Origin: DATJMJ01 sp035503915
GTDB lineage: Bacteria; Actinomycetota; Acidimicrobiia; Acidimicrobiales; Palsa-688
Length of the DNA: 64,000 bases
Direction: 5' to 3'
NCBI GenBank assembly: GCA_035503915.1
Contig: DATJSU010000049.1
Coordinates: forward strand, 124,001-188,000
Shown one piece after another: positions 38,281-46,589 of the stretch. A program made the position numbers and the translations under genes. Position 1 is the first letter of the stretch. Every line of letters begins with the position of its first letter. The notes under the pieces were generated by a model. It saw nothing but the letters and a program-made list of their open reading frames with translations, was not told the origin of the DNA and searched no databases.

Positions 38281-39204
38281 GTGCCAGGCATGTGGAAAGC
38301 TCTACGCCGCCGGTGGAAGTACCTAACAGCCAAGCTTTCGGGCCGTTGGGAGGAGACCTCCGACCCAAAGGTGCAGCTGGAGCAGGCCATGGCGGAGGCG
38401 CAGGAACAGCACCGCAGGCTCGTTGAGCAGGCGGCGAGCGTGATCGCAAACCAAAAGCAGACCGAACTCCAGCTCAACCGTTCTATGCAGGAGCTCGAGC
38501 GGATCAGCCAATCGACCCGCCAAGCCCTTGCGATGGCAAACGACGCCGCTAACCGAGGAGATACGGCAAAGGCCGCCGACTACAACCAGACCGCCGAAGC
38601 CTTCGCCAACCGCTTGATAGCAACAGAAAAGCGCGTTGACGATTTGAAGACGATGCACTTGCAAGCCACGCAGGCTGCCCAGCAAGCCAAGGCTGCAGTG
38701 CAGCAAAACGCCAATGCACTGCAGGAGAAATTGGCAGACCGGCAAAAGCTGCTCTCGCAGCTCGACCAGGCCCGGATGCAACAGCAGCTCAACACCGCGA
38801 TGGCGAGCCTTTCGCAGACCGTCGACCAGGACGTGCCTACTTTTGACGACGTGAGGGCAAAAATCGAAGCCCAGTACGCAAAGGCTCTCGGGGTCTCCGA
38901 GCTCGCCGGCCACAACATGGAATCGCGCATGCTCGAAATTGAACAGGCAAGCGTCAACCTCGAGGCGCAACAGCGCCTCGACCAAATGCGCATGCAGATG
39001 GGCCTCCCCGCGGGGCCGGGGGCTGGCGCGCCAGCATTGGGCCCCTCCGCCCCATCTACCCAGCAGGCGCTCGCACAGGGGCAGCCGGCGGGGCAGCTTT
39101 CTGCTGCTCAGGGGGCTACGGCCGGGGCGAGCCTGGACGACGAGATAGCAGAGGCTGAACCGGCCCACCCGAGCGGTCAACCGGCTTCACCTAGCGACAG
39201 CTGA
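38281..39204 (+). CDS. PspA/IM30 family membrane-stress protein
   Basis: PspA-type proteins are cytoplasmic coiled-coil polymers that bind stressed membranes and preserve the proton-motive force. The 307-residue protein shows the basic N-terminal amphipathic segment (MWKALRRRWKYLTAKLSGRW) and a long coiled coil with EDP-like phasing (SDPKVQLEQAMAEAQEQH, MSQLD-type heptads) to about residue 225. A Pro/Ala/Gly/Gln-rich tail ends it, as in actinobacterial members. The GTG at 38281 begins one base after the preceding stop; the ATG at 38290 is an equally good start. It lies near MoxR, VWA, SPFH and Tim44/zinc-ribbon genes, which recur with PspA in other phyla. Confidence 0.88.
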   Translation: MPGMWKALRRRWKYLTAKLSGRWEETSDPKVQLEQAMAEAQEQHRRLVEQAASVIANQKQTELQLNRSMQELERISQSTRQALAMANDAANRGDTAKAADYNQTAEAFANRLIATEKRVDDLKTMHLQATQAAQQAKAAVQQNANALQEKLADRQKLLSQLDQARMQQQLNTAMASLSQTVDQDVPTFDDVRAKIEAQYAKALGVSELAGHNMESRMLEIEQASVNLEAQQRLDQMRMQMGLPAGPGAGAPALGPSAPSTQQALAQGQPAGQLSAAQGATAGASLDDEIAEAEPAHPSGQPASPSDS

Positions 39205-39222
39205 GCAAGAGCAGCCCCTTTG

Positions 39223-40593
39223 ATGGTACGGGTGGTGGTTGTCGGCGGCGGGCCAGCAGGCAACCAAGCGGCAAGTAGAGCCGCAAGCCTCGGCGCCCAC
39301 GTGACGCTGGTCGAGCGCGACATCGTTGGGGGCGCCGCCCACCTTTGGGACTGCATCCCCTCCAAGGCGATGATCGCCACGGCTGGCGCGCTCAGCTTCT
39401 CCCGGCGGATGAGCGGGCTCGGTCTTGTAGCCGCTGGCGGAGGAGCGGGACGAGTTGATCACGACGCGCTGGGTGCACGGATCGAGGAGGTCACATCCCG
39501 CCTGCAGGGCTCTGTCGAACAGCTCCTGGTGTCACAAAAGGTCCGCATCCTGCGTGGGGAGGCCCGCCTCACAGGTCCCCGTTCCGTGGCTGTGAGCGGC
39601 CTCGGCAATGAGGAGGAAGAGCTGGGTGCCGAGGCCATCGTCGTGTCGACGGGCAGCCGGCCTCGAGTACCGGACTGGGCGGAGCCCGACGGCGAGCGAG
39701 TCCTGACGACACGCCAGGCTTACCCCCCACCGGAGCTACCTGATCACCTTGTCGTAGTGGGCTCTGGCGTCACGGGTGTGGAGTTCGTTCACATGTTCAG
39801 CTCGCTCGGCTCCAAGGTCAGCCTCATTGTGAGCCGTCAACACGTCCTCCCCCACAAGGACGCCGAAGTCGCGGCCGCCCTCGAGGAAGAGCTCCTGCGT
39901 CGCGGTGTCCGGCTTTATAAAGGAGCCCGAGCTCAGGGCGTTTCGGTGGACGGCACCAAGGTCAGCGTGGAGTGCGACGACGGGCGTGTCGTGCACGGGA
40001 GCCACGTACTACTGGCGGTCGGGTCGGTGGCCAATTCGGACCACCTCGGGCTGGAAAGGGCCGGCGTCCAGACGGATAAGTGGGGCTACATAACGGTAAA
40101 CCACCATTGCCAGACCAATGTGCCACACATCTACGCGGCAGGGGACGTTTCAGGGAAATTGCCTCTGTCCTCGGTGGCTTCGATGCAGGGGCGCAAAGTG
40201 GCCGAGCACATAATGGGCCTGCACACTCGCGAACATCGCCATATCGATTACGACAAGGCGGCTTCGGCTGTTTTTACCGAGCCCGAGATCGCCGACGTTG
40301 GTTTAGCGGAGGCAGAAGCGTTCGCCTCTGGGCGTAAAATCCGGGTAACCAAGGTGCCCTTTGGCGCCTCGGCGAAAGCGCTTATCAACGACGACCCGCG
40401 TGGATTTGTCAAGATAATCTCTGACCCAGCCACAGGAGTCGTACTTGGTGGCTGCGTCGTCGGCAACCAGGCAGCCGAACTGATCTCTGTCCTCGCACTG
40501 GCGGTAACGGCAGGGCTCAAGGTGACGGACCTGGTGGAGAGCTGCCTCGTCCACCCTTCGTTGGCCGAGGCGTTGGCCGACGCGGCGGACTGA
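39223..40593 (+). CDS. LpdA-like flavoprotein disulfide-reductase homologue lacking one redox Cys
   Basis: This is an FAD- and NAD(P)-binding oxidoreductase of 456 residues. The FAD motif is VVGGGPAGNQAA, the NAD(P) motif VVGSGVTGVEF and the second FAD motif IYAAGDVSG. The classical active-site pair GGTCLNVGCIPSK reads GGAAHLWDCIPSK here, so the first redox Cys is Ala and no disulfide can form. M. tuberculosis LpdA (Rv3303c), which reduces quinones rather than lipoamide, has the same kind of loss as I recall. The C-terminal VHPSLAE keeps one His and the Glu. Quinone or diaphorase activity is therefore more likely than dihydrolipoamide dehydrogenase. The ATG at 39223 is preferred to the TTG immediately before it. 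Confidence 0.88.
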   Translation: MVRVVVVGGGPAGNQAASRAASLGAHVTLVERDIVGGAAHLWDCIPSKAMIATAGALSFSRRMSGLGLVAAGGGAGRVDHDALGARIEEVTSRLQGSVEQLLVSQKVRILRGEARLTGPRSVAVSGLGNEEEELGAEAIVVSTGSRPRVPDWAEPDGERVLTTRQAYPPPELPDHLVVVGSGVTGVEFVHMFSSLGSKVSLIVSRQHVLPHKDAEVAAALEEELLRRGVRLYKGARAQGVSVDGTKVSVECDDGRVVHGSHVLLAVGSVANSDHLGLERAGVQTDKWGYITVNHHCQTNVPHIYAAGDVSGKLPLSSVASMQGRKVAEHIMGLHTREHRHIDYDKAASAVFTEPEIADVGLAEAEAFASGRKIRVTKVPFGASAKALINDDPRGFVKIISDPATGVVLGGCVVGNQAAELISVLALAVTAGLKVTDLVESCLVHPSLAEALADAAD

Positions 40594-40616
40594 TCAGCCG
40601 CCCGCGTTTTCGAGCG

Positions 40617-40937
40617 ATGGGCGAAGAGCATCATTTGCCCGTCGAAGGGAGCAGCCGCGGTGCAGTGCTGCGAGTGCACGTGCAACCGGGCGCGCGGGGC
40701 GAGGGGTTTGCAGGTTGGCACGGCGAGGCCCTGAAAGTGAGGGTGAGAGCCCCTGCATCCGATGGCCGGGCCAACACCGCGCTCATGGCTCTCTTGGCGG
40801 CCCAGCTAGGGGTCGCCAGCTCATCGCTCAGCTTGGTTTCGGGAGAGACCAGTCGCGACAAACGGGTGCTCTTTGCGCGGGTGGACGCAGTGGAGCTGAA
40901 ACGACGCCTGGCCCTCCACGGTGATCTCCGCGGGTAG
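40617..40937 (+). CDS. DUF167 (YggU-type) protein
   Basis: This is a small conserved protein of 106 residues containing the DUF167 core: LRVHVQPGARGEGFAGW, LKVRVRAPASDGRANTAL and SLVSGETSRDKRVLF. The family is widespread but its biochemical function is unknown. It starts 24 bases after the flavoprotein and is probably co-transcribed. It converges on ctaF with a 32-base gap. Confidence 0.9.
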   Translation: MGEEHHLPVEGSSRGAVLRVHVQPGARGEGFAGWHGEALKVRVRAPASDGRANTALMALLAAQLGVASSSLSLVSGETSRDKRVLFARVDAVELKRRLALHGDLRG

Positions 40938-40969
40938 CACCGACGGGTCGCGGCCACCACCACCCCTCG

Positions 40970-41359
40970 TTAGTGCGACTCAGCCTCCACGGCAAAGCCG
41001 ATGATCGAGCCGAGCAACAGTACCCCACCGATCGCCCAGAACCACTTGCCGAATGCAAGCCCTATTGCAAGGGCGATCGCGCTCAAGCCCATGGCCGCGG
41101 GCCATATCGAGTTCCCCGGGAAGAAAGCGACCTCTCCCTCGCCGTCTTCGGGGTTGGCGTCCGGGCGGTCCTCTGCGCGCGGTTTGCCTCGGCGGCGTAC
41201 CCAGACGAGGAAGATGAACCCGAAAAGCAAGGCGTAGGCAAAGCAGCCAAAACCGAGCATGACGGTACCCGATGTTTCGCCGCTCCAGGCGAGGTAAATG
41301 ATGGCGACGATCCCGAGAAAAAGCGAGGTCCCGAGCGCCAGGTGCCACTCGTGCTTCAT
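40970..41359 (-). CDS. ctaF: cytochrome c oxidase subunit IV, actinobacterial type
   Basis: This is a small membrane subunit of the aa3-type oxidase supercomplex, 129 residues. It has two N-terminal membrane helices (after MKHEWHLALGTSLFLGIVAI), a polar loop rich in Arg, Asp and Glu, and two C-terminal helices (IWPAAMGLSAIALAIGLAFG and the last 25 residues). This four-helix layout is that of CtaF in mycobacteria. It starts four bases downstream of the ctaD stop in the ctaC-ctaD-ctaF operon. Confidence 0.92.
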   Translation of the reverse strand: MKHEWHLALGTSLFLGIVAIIYLAWSGETSGTVMLGFGCFAYALLFGFIFLVWVRRRGKPRAEDRPDANPEDGEGEVAFFPGNSIWPAAMGLSAIALAIGLAFGKWFWAIGGVLLLGSIIGFAVEAESH

Positions 41360-41362
41360 GAT

Positions 41363-43255
41363 TTACGGCCCTCCGTCGCTCTCACGTGCGCCATCCCCGT
41401 CGCCTCCCGGTCCTCCATTTGTGCCGCCACCGTCCCCTCCATTACCCCCGTGCCCGCCATTACCTGCGCGGCCGGGCGGGCCCCCGCCGTTATATCCGTC
41501 TCCCTGGCCTGCGCGTGCGGCAAGCGCCTTTGCGCGCTCGGGCAGGATGTCGTCTACGCCTCGGCGCAGCTCGCGGGCATGCCGGCCGTGGGGGAGCGTG
41601 GAGTGCTCGGGATGGTTGAGGTCCCAGACCGGCCTTTCTGAGCGGATCGGAGGGATGAACTCGAAGTTATGCTCTTTCGGCGGGCTGTCCGTGACCCATT
41701 CGAGCGTCATGCCGTCCCAGGGATTGGGGCCCACCCTCTTGCCCGACCTCAGCGTCACGTAAACGTTTATCAAGAACGGGAGCATGGAGAACGCCAGGAC
41801 GAAAGCCCCAATTGACGAGAGCATGTTGAGGAAGCTCCAACCCGCTGTAGGCGGGTAGGTGGCGATGCGCCGTTGCATACCTCGCAGCCCGAGGTCGTGC
41901 TGGGGGAAGAAGGTGAGGTTGAAACCGATGAACATGAGGACGAAGGTCACCTTCGCTAATCGTTCGTCCAACTTGCGACCGGTGAACTTGGGGAACCAGT
42001 AATGGATCGCAGCGAACGCGGCGAAGACTGACCCGCCGAAGAGCACGTAGTGGAAGTGCGCGACTACGAAGTAGGTGTCGTGCAGCTGGAAGTCAAGCGG
42101 GGGCTCGGCGAGCATGATGCCGGTGAAACCGCCGAGCAAGAAGCAGATGAGGAAGCCGAGCGCGAACAACATGGGGGAATCGAGCCGCACAGAGCCGCGG
42201 AACATCGTCCCGATCCAGTTGAAGAACTTGATACCTGTCGGGACGGAGATGAGGAGCGTGAGGATAGCGAAGAACGGGAGCAGCACGGCACCGGTGGTGT
42301 ACATGTGGTGCGCCCACACGCCCATCGAAAGCCCACCTATGGAAAGGGTTGCGAAGACCATCCCCTTGTAACCGAAGACCGGCTTTCGGGAGAACGTGGC
42401 TATCACCTCGGTAGCCATCCCGAAGAACGGTAAGGCGAGGATGTACACCTCCGGGTGCCCGAAAAACCAGAAGAGGTTTTGCCAAAGGATTGGCTGGCCG
42501 CCCCCGGCGGGGTCGTAAAAGTGCGTCCCGAGGTGGCGGTCACACCATAGGAGGGCGACGGCCGCGGTGACGACGGGGAAGGCGAGAAGCACGAGGAAGG
42601 CGGTTATGAGCTGGTTCCAGACGAATATTGGCATGCGGAACATGACCATGCCCGGCGCGCGCAGGCAGAAGACCGTTGCGATCAGGTTGATGCCAGTGAA
42701 CATGCTCGAGAAGAGCGCAAGCCCTACACCCGTTATCCACAAGTCGCCGCCCGGGCCAGGCGAATGTATCGTCTCCGTGAGAGGCGCATAGGCGAACCAT
42801 CCCCAGTCGGCTGCCCCCGAAGAGGTCAGGAAACCGGCGTTTATCGTTATGCAGCCGCCAAGGAACAGCCAGTAGGAGAAGGCATTGAAGCGCGGGAACG
42901 CCATGTCGGGCGCGCCGATCATGATCGGCACCAGGTAGTTGGCTGTCCCGAAGGCGAAAGGCCCGAGGAAGAGGAACAGCATGATCGTGCCGTGCATCGT
43001 GAACAGCTGGTTGTAAGTCTCGAGGCTGAGGAAGTTATTGTTGGGTACGGCCAGTTGCGCGCGCATGAGCACGGCCATGGCCCCGGCGAGGAAGAACATG
43101 ACCATGCTCGTGACCATGTAGTTGAGGCCGATTTGCTTGTGATCTGTGCTCGTGAGGTAGGAGAGCAGGCCCTTGTACTTCGGCCCCGGGACGATCTCGG
43201 TAAGGCGCCGCTCGGGTTGCTCGAAGTACTGCGGTCTCTCTTGGACAAGGGTCAT
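41363..43255 (-). CDS. ctaD: cytochrome c oxidase subunit I
   Basis: This is the catalytic subunit, holding heme a and the heme a3-CuB centre. I chose ATG 43255 (MTLVQERPQYFEQPERRLTE) because GGAGGG sits nearby, inside the end of ctaC, and it gives 630 residues. The heme ligand lies in MHGTIMLFLF. The CuB/Tyr motif is HPEVYILALPFFG, the CuB His pair is in AHHMYTTG, and the late heme ligands are in VVAHFHYVLFGG. After the usual end, a tail of about 90 residues runs into Gly/Asn/Asp repeats (GGNGGDGGGTNGGPGGDGDG), longer than in mycobacteria. Genes for subunit III and the bc1 complex are not in the window. Confidence 0.97.
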   Translation of the reverse strand: MTLVQERPQYFEQPERRLTEIVPGPKYKGLLSYLTSTDHKQIGLNYMVTSMVMFFLAGAMAVLMRAQLAVPNNNFLSLETYNQLFTMHGTIMLFLFLGPFAFGTANYLVPIMIGAPDMAFPRFNAFSYWLFLGGCITINAGFLTSSGAADWGWFAYAPLTETIHSPGPGGDLWITGVGLALFSSMFTGINLIATVFCLRAPGMVMFRMPIFVWNQLITAFLVLLAFPVVTAAVALLWCDRHLGTHFYDPAGGGQPILWQNLFWFFGHPEVYILALPFFGMATEVIATFSRKPVFGYKGMVFATLSIGGLSMGVWAHHMYTTGAVLLPFFAILTLLISVPTGIKFFNWIGTMFRGSVRLDSPMLFALGFLICFLLGGFTGIMLAEPPLDFQLHDTYFVVAHFHYVLFGGSVFAAFAAIHYWFPKFTGRKLDERLAKVTFVLMFIGFNLTFFPQHDLGLRGMQRRIATYPPTAGWSFLNMLSSIGAFVLAFSMLPFLINVYVTLRSGKRVGPNPWDGMTLEWVTDSPPKEHNFEFIPPIRSERPVWDLNHPEHSTLPHGRHARELRRGVDDILPERAKALAARAGQGDGYNGGGPPGRAGNGGHGGNGGDGGGTNGGPGGDGDGARESDGGP

Positions 43256-43260
43256 GTTGG

Positions 43261-44001
43261 CTAGCCCTCCGCCGCAGTGGTCGTTAAGCCGTGATGGCTG
43301 GAGAGCCAGCCGCTGAACTGGTTCTTCGATATGACTTGGACCCAGAAGCGCATGTACGGGTGGTAAGTGCCGCAAAACTGCGTGCACTCGCCGATGAAGC
43401 GCTGCCCGGCCACGCTCGGGTCGATGTTGACGTCAAAAGAGTTGTTGATGCCCTGGATCGCGTCCCGCTTGAACAAGAAAGCCGGCACATAGAAGCTATG
43501 GTTGACGTCTTCCGAAAAGAGGTTTATCTGCACCGTCTCCCCGGCGGGCAGCGTCAGCACCGGCAAATTGGTGCTGTCGATGTTCGGCTCTTCCGCGACG
43601 CTCCCCGTCACCTCGTAGCCAGTTGGGTAGATGAAGCTCCAACCCCACTGGAAAGCGTCCACGCGAACCACGAGAGATGGGCCCGGGGCGACGTTGTCTT
43701 CTGTGTCCTCGGCCTGGTAGGTGTAGACGAAGATCACGACCACCAAGATGATCGGGACGACGGTGTAAAAGACCTCGAGGGGGATGTGGTACTGGATTTG
43801 GCGGGGGATCCGTTCGTCGCCAGGCCGCTCTCGGTAGCGAAATACGCACCAGACGATGAGGCCGACGACGATCGCCCCAAGGGGGATCGCGATGTAGTAA
43901 GTGAGATCCCAGAGCCGGTAAACCTGGTTGTCCTGTTGGGTGACACCGTTGGGTGAGCCCCAGCGGATCACTGCCAAGAGCAGTTCGTGCACTGCGACCA
44001 C
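43261..44001 (-). CDS. ctaC: cytochrome c oxidase subunit II
   Basis: This subunit accepts electrons at the CuA centre. Two membrane helices (around YYIAIPLGAIVVGLIVWCVF and VFYTVVPIILVVVIFVYTY) precede the cupredoxin domain. CuA ligands are VNHSF and the motif CTQFCGTYHPYM (Cys-x3-Cys-x3-His-x2-Met). The start is uncertain: GTG at 44001, GTG at 43992 (suggested by TTGTTT and TTTACT upstream, which would make it leaderless) or GTG at 44094. No clear lipoprotein signal is seen, unlike many actinobacterial CtaC proteins. It heads the ctaC-ctaD-ctaF operon. Confidence 0.93.
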   Translation of the reverse strand: MVAVHELLLAVIRWGSPNGVTQQDNQVYRLWDLTYYIAIPLGAIVVGLIVWCVFRYRERPGDERIPRQIQYHIPLEVFYTVVPIILVVVIFVYTYQAEDTEDNVAPGPSLVVRVDAFQWGWSFIYPTGYEVTGSVAEEPNIDSTNLPVLTLPAGETVQINLFSEDVNHSFYVPAFLFKRDAIQGINNSFDVNIDPSVAGQRFIGECTQFCGTYHPYMRFWVQVISKNQFSGWLSSHHGLTTTAAEG

Positions 44002-44127
44002 AGTAAACCGGGCGCGCCGCGCCAAACAAGCTGGCTCCCGCCACCCGTACTGCGGCTCTCTGGGAGGCCTCAACCGCGCCGTCTGGTGAACCACGCACCG
44101 CCTGCTCGTGAACCCCAGCCCGGGACG

Positions 44128-44160
44128 GGGCGGGCCGGAGGGCGGAGGGCGGGCCGGAGG
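44128..44160. repeat. 14-base direct repeat upstream of rplM
   Basis: GGGCGGGCCGGAGG occurs at 44128-44141 and again at 44147-44160, a period of 19 bases, in the spacer between the divergent ctaC and rplM genes. The spacing could place two sites on roughly the same helix face. No function is known. Confidence 0.6.
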
Positions 44161-44221
44161 CCTTGCTCGCCAGCAGGCTCGCCTGGCCTCGGTGCCCTAG
44201 CGCCGCTAAGCTAGTGGGCCC

Positions 44222-44674
44222 GTGCGTACTTACTCCCCCAAAGCCAGCGAGATCCAGCGCGCCTGGTACGAGGTTGACGCCGAAGGCGCAGTCCTCGGGC
44301 GCTTGGCGACCGAGGTCGCCAGGATCCTGCGCGGCAAGCACAAGCCAACTTTCGCCCCCCACCTGGACAGCGGGGACCATGTCATCGTCGTCAACGCTGC
44401 TCAGGTCGTGCTCACCGCCAGCAAAGCCGATAAGAAGGTGCACTACCGCTACTCGGGGTACCCGGGGGGCTTGAAGGCGCGCTCGTATGGTGAGATGCTC
44501 GCCAAGCGCCCCGAGGAGGTCATCCGCCTGGCGGTGAAGGGCATGCTCCCCAAGGGCCCACTAGGGCGGCAGATGCTGCGCAAGCTCAAGGTGTACGCGG
44601 GGCCGGATCACAAGCATGCCGCGCAGCAGCCGAAACCCTGGGTGCTCGACCACTCGGCTCACCGTGTAGCCTGA
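44222..44674 (+). CDS. rplM: 50S ribosomal protein L13
   Basis: L13 is an early-assembling large-subunit protein. The 150-residue protein has GAVLGRLATEVARILRGKHK, the conserved SGDHVIVVNA and MLPKGPLGRQMLRKLKVYAG. It starts from GTG at 44222 with no ribosome-binding site. A TAAGCT hexamer ten bases upstream suggests transcription beginning at or next to the start codon. In related genomes this gene follows the S10-spc-alpha ribosomal cluster, but here 22 kb of other genes separate it from rpsJ. Confidence 0.97.
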   Translation: MRTYSPKASEIQRAWYEVDAEGAVLGRLATEVARILRGKHKPTFAPHLDSGDHVIVVNAAQVVLTASKADKKVHYRYSGYPGGLKARSYGEMLAKRPEEVIRLAVKGMLPKGPLGRQMLRKLKVYAGPDHKHAAQQPKPWVLDHSAHRVA

Positions 44675-44725
44675 GCCGGCGAGCAGGTCAGCAGCCCAGC
44701 CAAGAGAGCCGGACCACCCAGCCCA

Positions 44726-44760
44726 GCCAGAGCAACCAAGCCAGAGCAACCAAGCCAGAC
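44726..44760. repeat. 14-base tandem repeat in rplM-rpsI spacer
   Basis: The unit GCCAGAGCAACCAA occurs at 44726-44739 and 44740-44753, followed by a half copy. The whole 110-base spacer is poor in T and rich in CAGCC/CCAG words, so it is probably unstructured RNA. The rpsI ribosome-binding site AGGAG follows at about 44768. Confidence 0.7.
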
Positions 44761-44784
44761 CAGCAGTAGGAGCGTAAAACGGCA

Positions 44785-45177
44785 GTGCCCAGACCCCTGT
44801 CCCAGTCCACCGGCCGGCGCAAGGCTGCCATCGCCCGCGTCCGGTTGCGCCCGGGCGAAGGGACCATAGTCGTGAACGGCCGCGCGGTGGAGGCCTATTT
44901 TCCTTCCGCCACTCACCGGATGCTGCTGACAGAGCCCTTGCGGGTTGTGGACAAGGCCACGAGTTACAACGTCGACGCAACCTTGGACGGCGGTGGGGTC
45001 TCGGGCCAGGCGGGGGCCCTTCGCTTAGGGATCGCACGCGCGCTCGCTGAGGTCGAGCCCGATCTGCGCATCCCTCTCAAGCGGGCCGGGTTCCTCACCC
45101 GCGACCCCCGAGAGAAGGAGCAAAAGAAGTACGGCCTCAAGAAAGCGCGTAAGGCACCTCAATACTCGAAGCGATAA
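44785..45177 (+). CDS. rpsI: 30S ribosomal protein S9
   Basis: S9 contacts P-site tRNA through its C-terminal tail. The 130-residue protein has TGRRKAAIARVRLRPGEGTI, GGGVSGQAGALRLGIARAL and the typical basic end KARKAPQYSKR. It starts from GTG. The pairing with rplM is universal, but the spacer of 110 bases with tandem repeats is longer than usual. Confidence 0.98.
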   Translation: MPRPLSQSTGRRKAAIARVRLRPGEGTIVVNGRAVEAYFPSATHRMLLTEPLRVVDKATSYNVDATLDGGGVSGQAGALRLGIARALAEVEPDLRIPLKRAGFLTRDPREKEQKKYGLKKARKAPQYSKR

Positions 45178-45194
45178 GTCGTTAGAGGGCCAGG

Positions 45195-46565
45195 GTGCTC
45201 CGCTTCGGCACTGACGGCGTCCGGGGTGTGGCCAATAGCGAGCTCAGCCCCGAGCTCGTCTTGGCACTGGGCCGTGCCGCCGCCCGCGTCCTGTACGGCC
45301 CTGCCGGCGATGGAAATGCCCGTGGTCGTGCCGACCGCTTCCTGGTGGGCCGGGACACCCGGCTCTCTGGGCCTTTGCTGCAGGCCGCACTTTCGGCAGG
45401 CCTTGCGTCCGAAGGCGTGGACGTCGTTGATGTCGGCGTACTGCCAACCCCGGCAGTGGCGTTCCTCTCATCTGCGGACAACCTGCCGGCGGCGGTGATC
45501 TCTGCCTCGCACAACCCCTTCGCCGACAACGGCGTCAAGTTTTTCTCGGCAGGCGGGACGAAGCTCTCAGACGAAGTCGAGGAGCGCCTCGAGGTCGAGC
45601 TCGACGCGCTCGTCGCTGCGCCCAGCGCCGCCGTCGGTCGCATCATGGCGGACGGTTCGGCGCTCGAGCGCTACGAGCGCCATGTCCTCGAGTCGCTCGA
45701 CGGGCGAGATCTCAAAGGGCTCCGGGTGGCTCTCGACTGCGCAAACGGGGCTGCCTACCTCACCGCGCCCCAGATCTTCCGGGCGGCTGGAGCCGAAGTC
45801 GTGTCGGTGCTGGCAGACGAGCCCAACGGCACCAACATCAATGATGACTGCGGCTCCACCAACCCGGCTCGCCTGACGGCAGCGGTAGCGGGCACCCGAG
45901 CGGACCTCGGATTGGCGTTCGATGGTGACGCAGACCGGGTGATCGCCGTAGATGCAGGTGGGAACGTTGTCGACGGTGACCGGCTGCTCGCTCTGTTCGC
46001 CACAGACCTCGCCGCGCGCGACCTTCTTGCCGGCGGCACCGTTGTCGTGACGGTGATGACCAACCTAGGGTTCCACCAAGCCATGGCGGCGGGCGGGGTC
46101 AAGGTCCACACAGTTGGGGTCGGCGACCGCTATGTGCTGGAAGCGCTTGAAGCCAATGGCTGGGCGCTCGGAGGCGAGCAATCCGGCCACATCGTTTTTC
46201 GTTCGCTCGCGACGACAGGCGACGGGGTCCTTTCCGGCCTGCTGCTCGCGGACCTGCTTTGCCGGCGAGCGCAGCCTCTCGACCAGCTCGCCGGCGCCGC
46301 GCTCCAGAGGTTCCCCCAAGTGCTCCGCAATGTTGCAGTGGCCAATCGAGAGGGCCTCGCCGAGGCGTCGGCTGTGTGGGACGAGGTGAACAGGACGCAG
46401 GCCTTGCTTGGCGAAACGGGCCGTGTCTTGCTGCGCCCGAGCGGGACCGAACCGCTGGTGAGGGTCATGGTGGAAGCTCCCACCGAGGAACAGGCGCTCG
46501 CGGCGGTTGGCCGCCTCGTCGAAGTCCTCCACGCCTGCCTCGGACCGGCAACGCTCCGGCACTGA
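45195..46565 (+). CDS. glmM: phosphoglucosamine mutase
   Basis: GlmM converts glucosamine 6-phosphate to glucosamine 1-phosphate on the way to UDP-GlcNAc. The 456-residue protein begins (GTG) MLRFGTDGVRGVANSELSP. It has the phosphoserine loop ISASHNPFADNG, the metal loop DGDADR, the sugar loop GGEQSGHI and the phosphate loop RPSGTEPLVRVM. It lies 17 bases after rpsI and 24 bases before the giant GlmS-like gene, which should make its substrate. Confidence 0.97.
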   Translation: MLRFGTDGVRGVANSELSPELVLALGRAAARVLYGPAGDGNARGRADRFLVGRDTRLSGPLLQAALSAGLASEGVDVVDVGVLPTPAVAFLSSADNLPAAVISASHNPFADNGVKFFSAGGTKLSDEVEERLEVELDALVAAPSAAVGRIMADGSALERYERHVLESLDGRDLKGLRVALDCANGAAYLTAPQIFRAAGAEVVSVLADEPNGTNINDDCGSTNPARLTAAVAGTRADLGLAFDGDADRVIAVDAGGNVVDGDRLLALFATDLAARDLLAGGTVVVTVMTNLGFHQAMAAGGVKVHTVGVGDRYVLEALEANGWALGGEQSGHIVFRSLATTGDGVLSGLLLADLLCRRAQPLDQLAGAALQRFPQVLRNVAVANREGLAEASAVWDEVNRTQALLGETGRVLLRPSGTEPLVRVMVEAPTEEQALAAVGRLVEVLHACLGPATLRH

Positions 46566-46589
46566 GCCTCGGGCAGTACCCTCGTCTAC

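Noticed and set aside
37377..38477. Upstream extension of the proA frame (would make a 780-residue protein)
   Set aside because: The added part is antisense to the coiled-coil and pspA genes and is not conserved. The internal ATG at 37376 with a ribosome-binding site gives the normal ProA length.
44128..44760. Short direct repeats as a possible CRISPR array
   Set aside because: Units are 14 bases with no spacers of regular length and no cas genes nearby.
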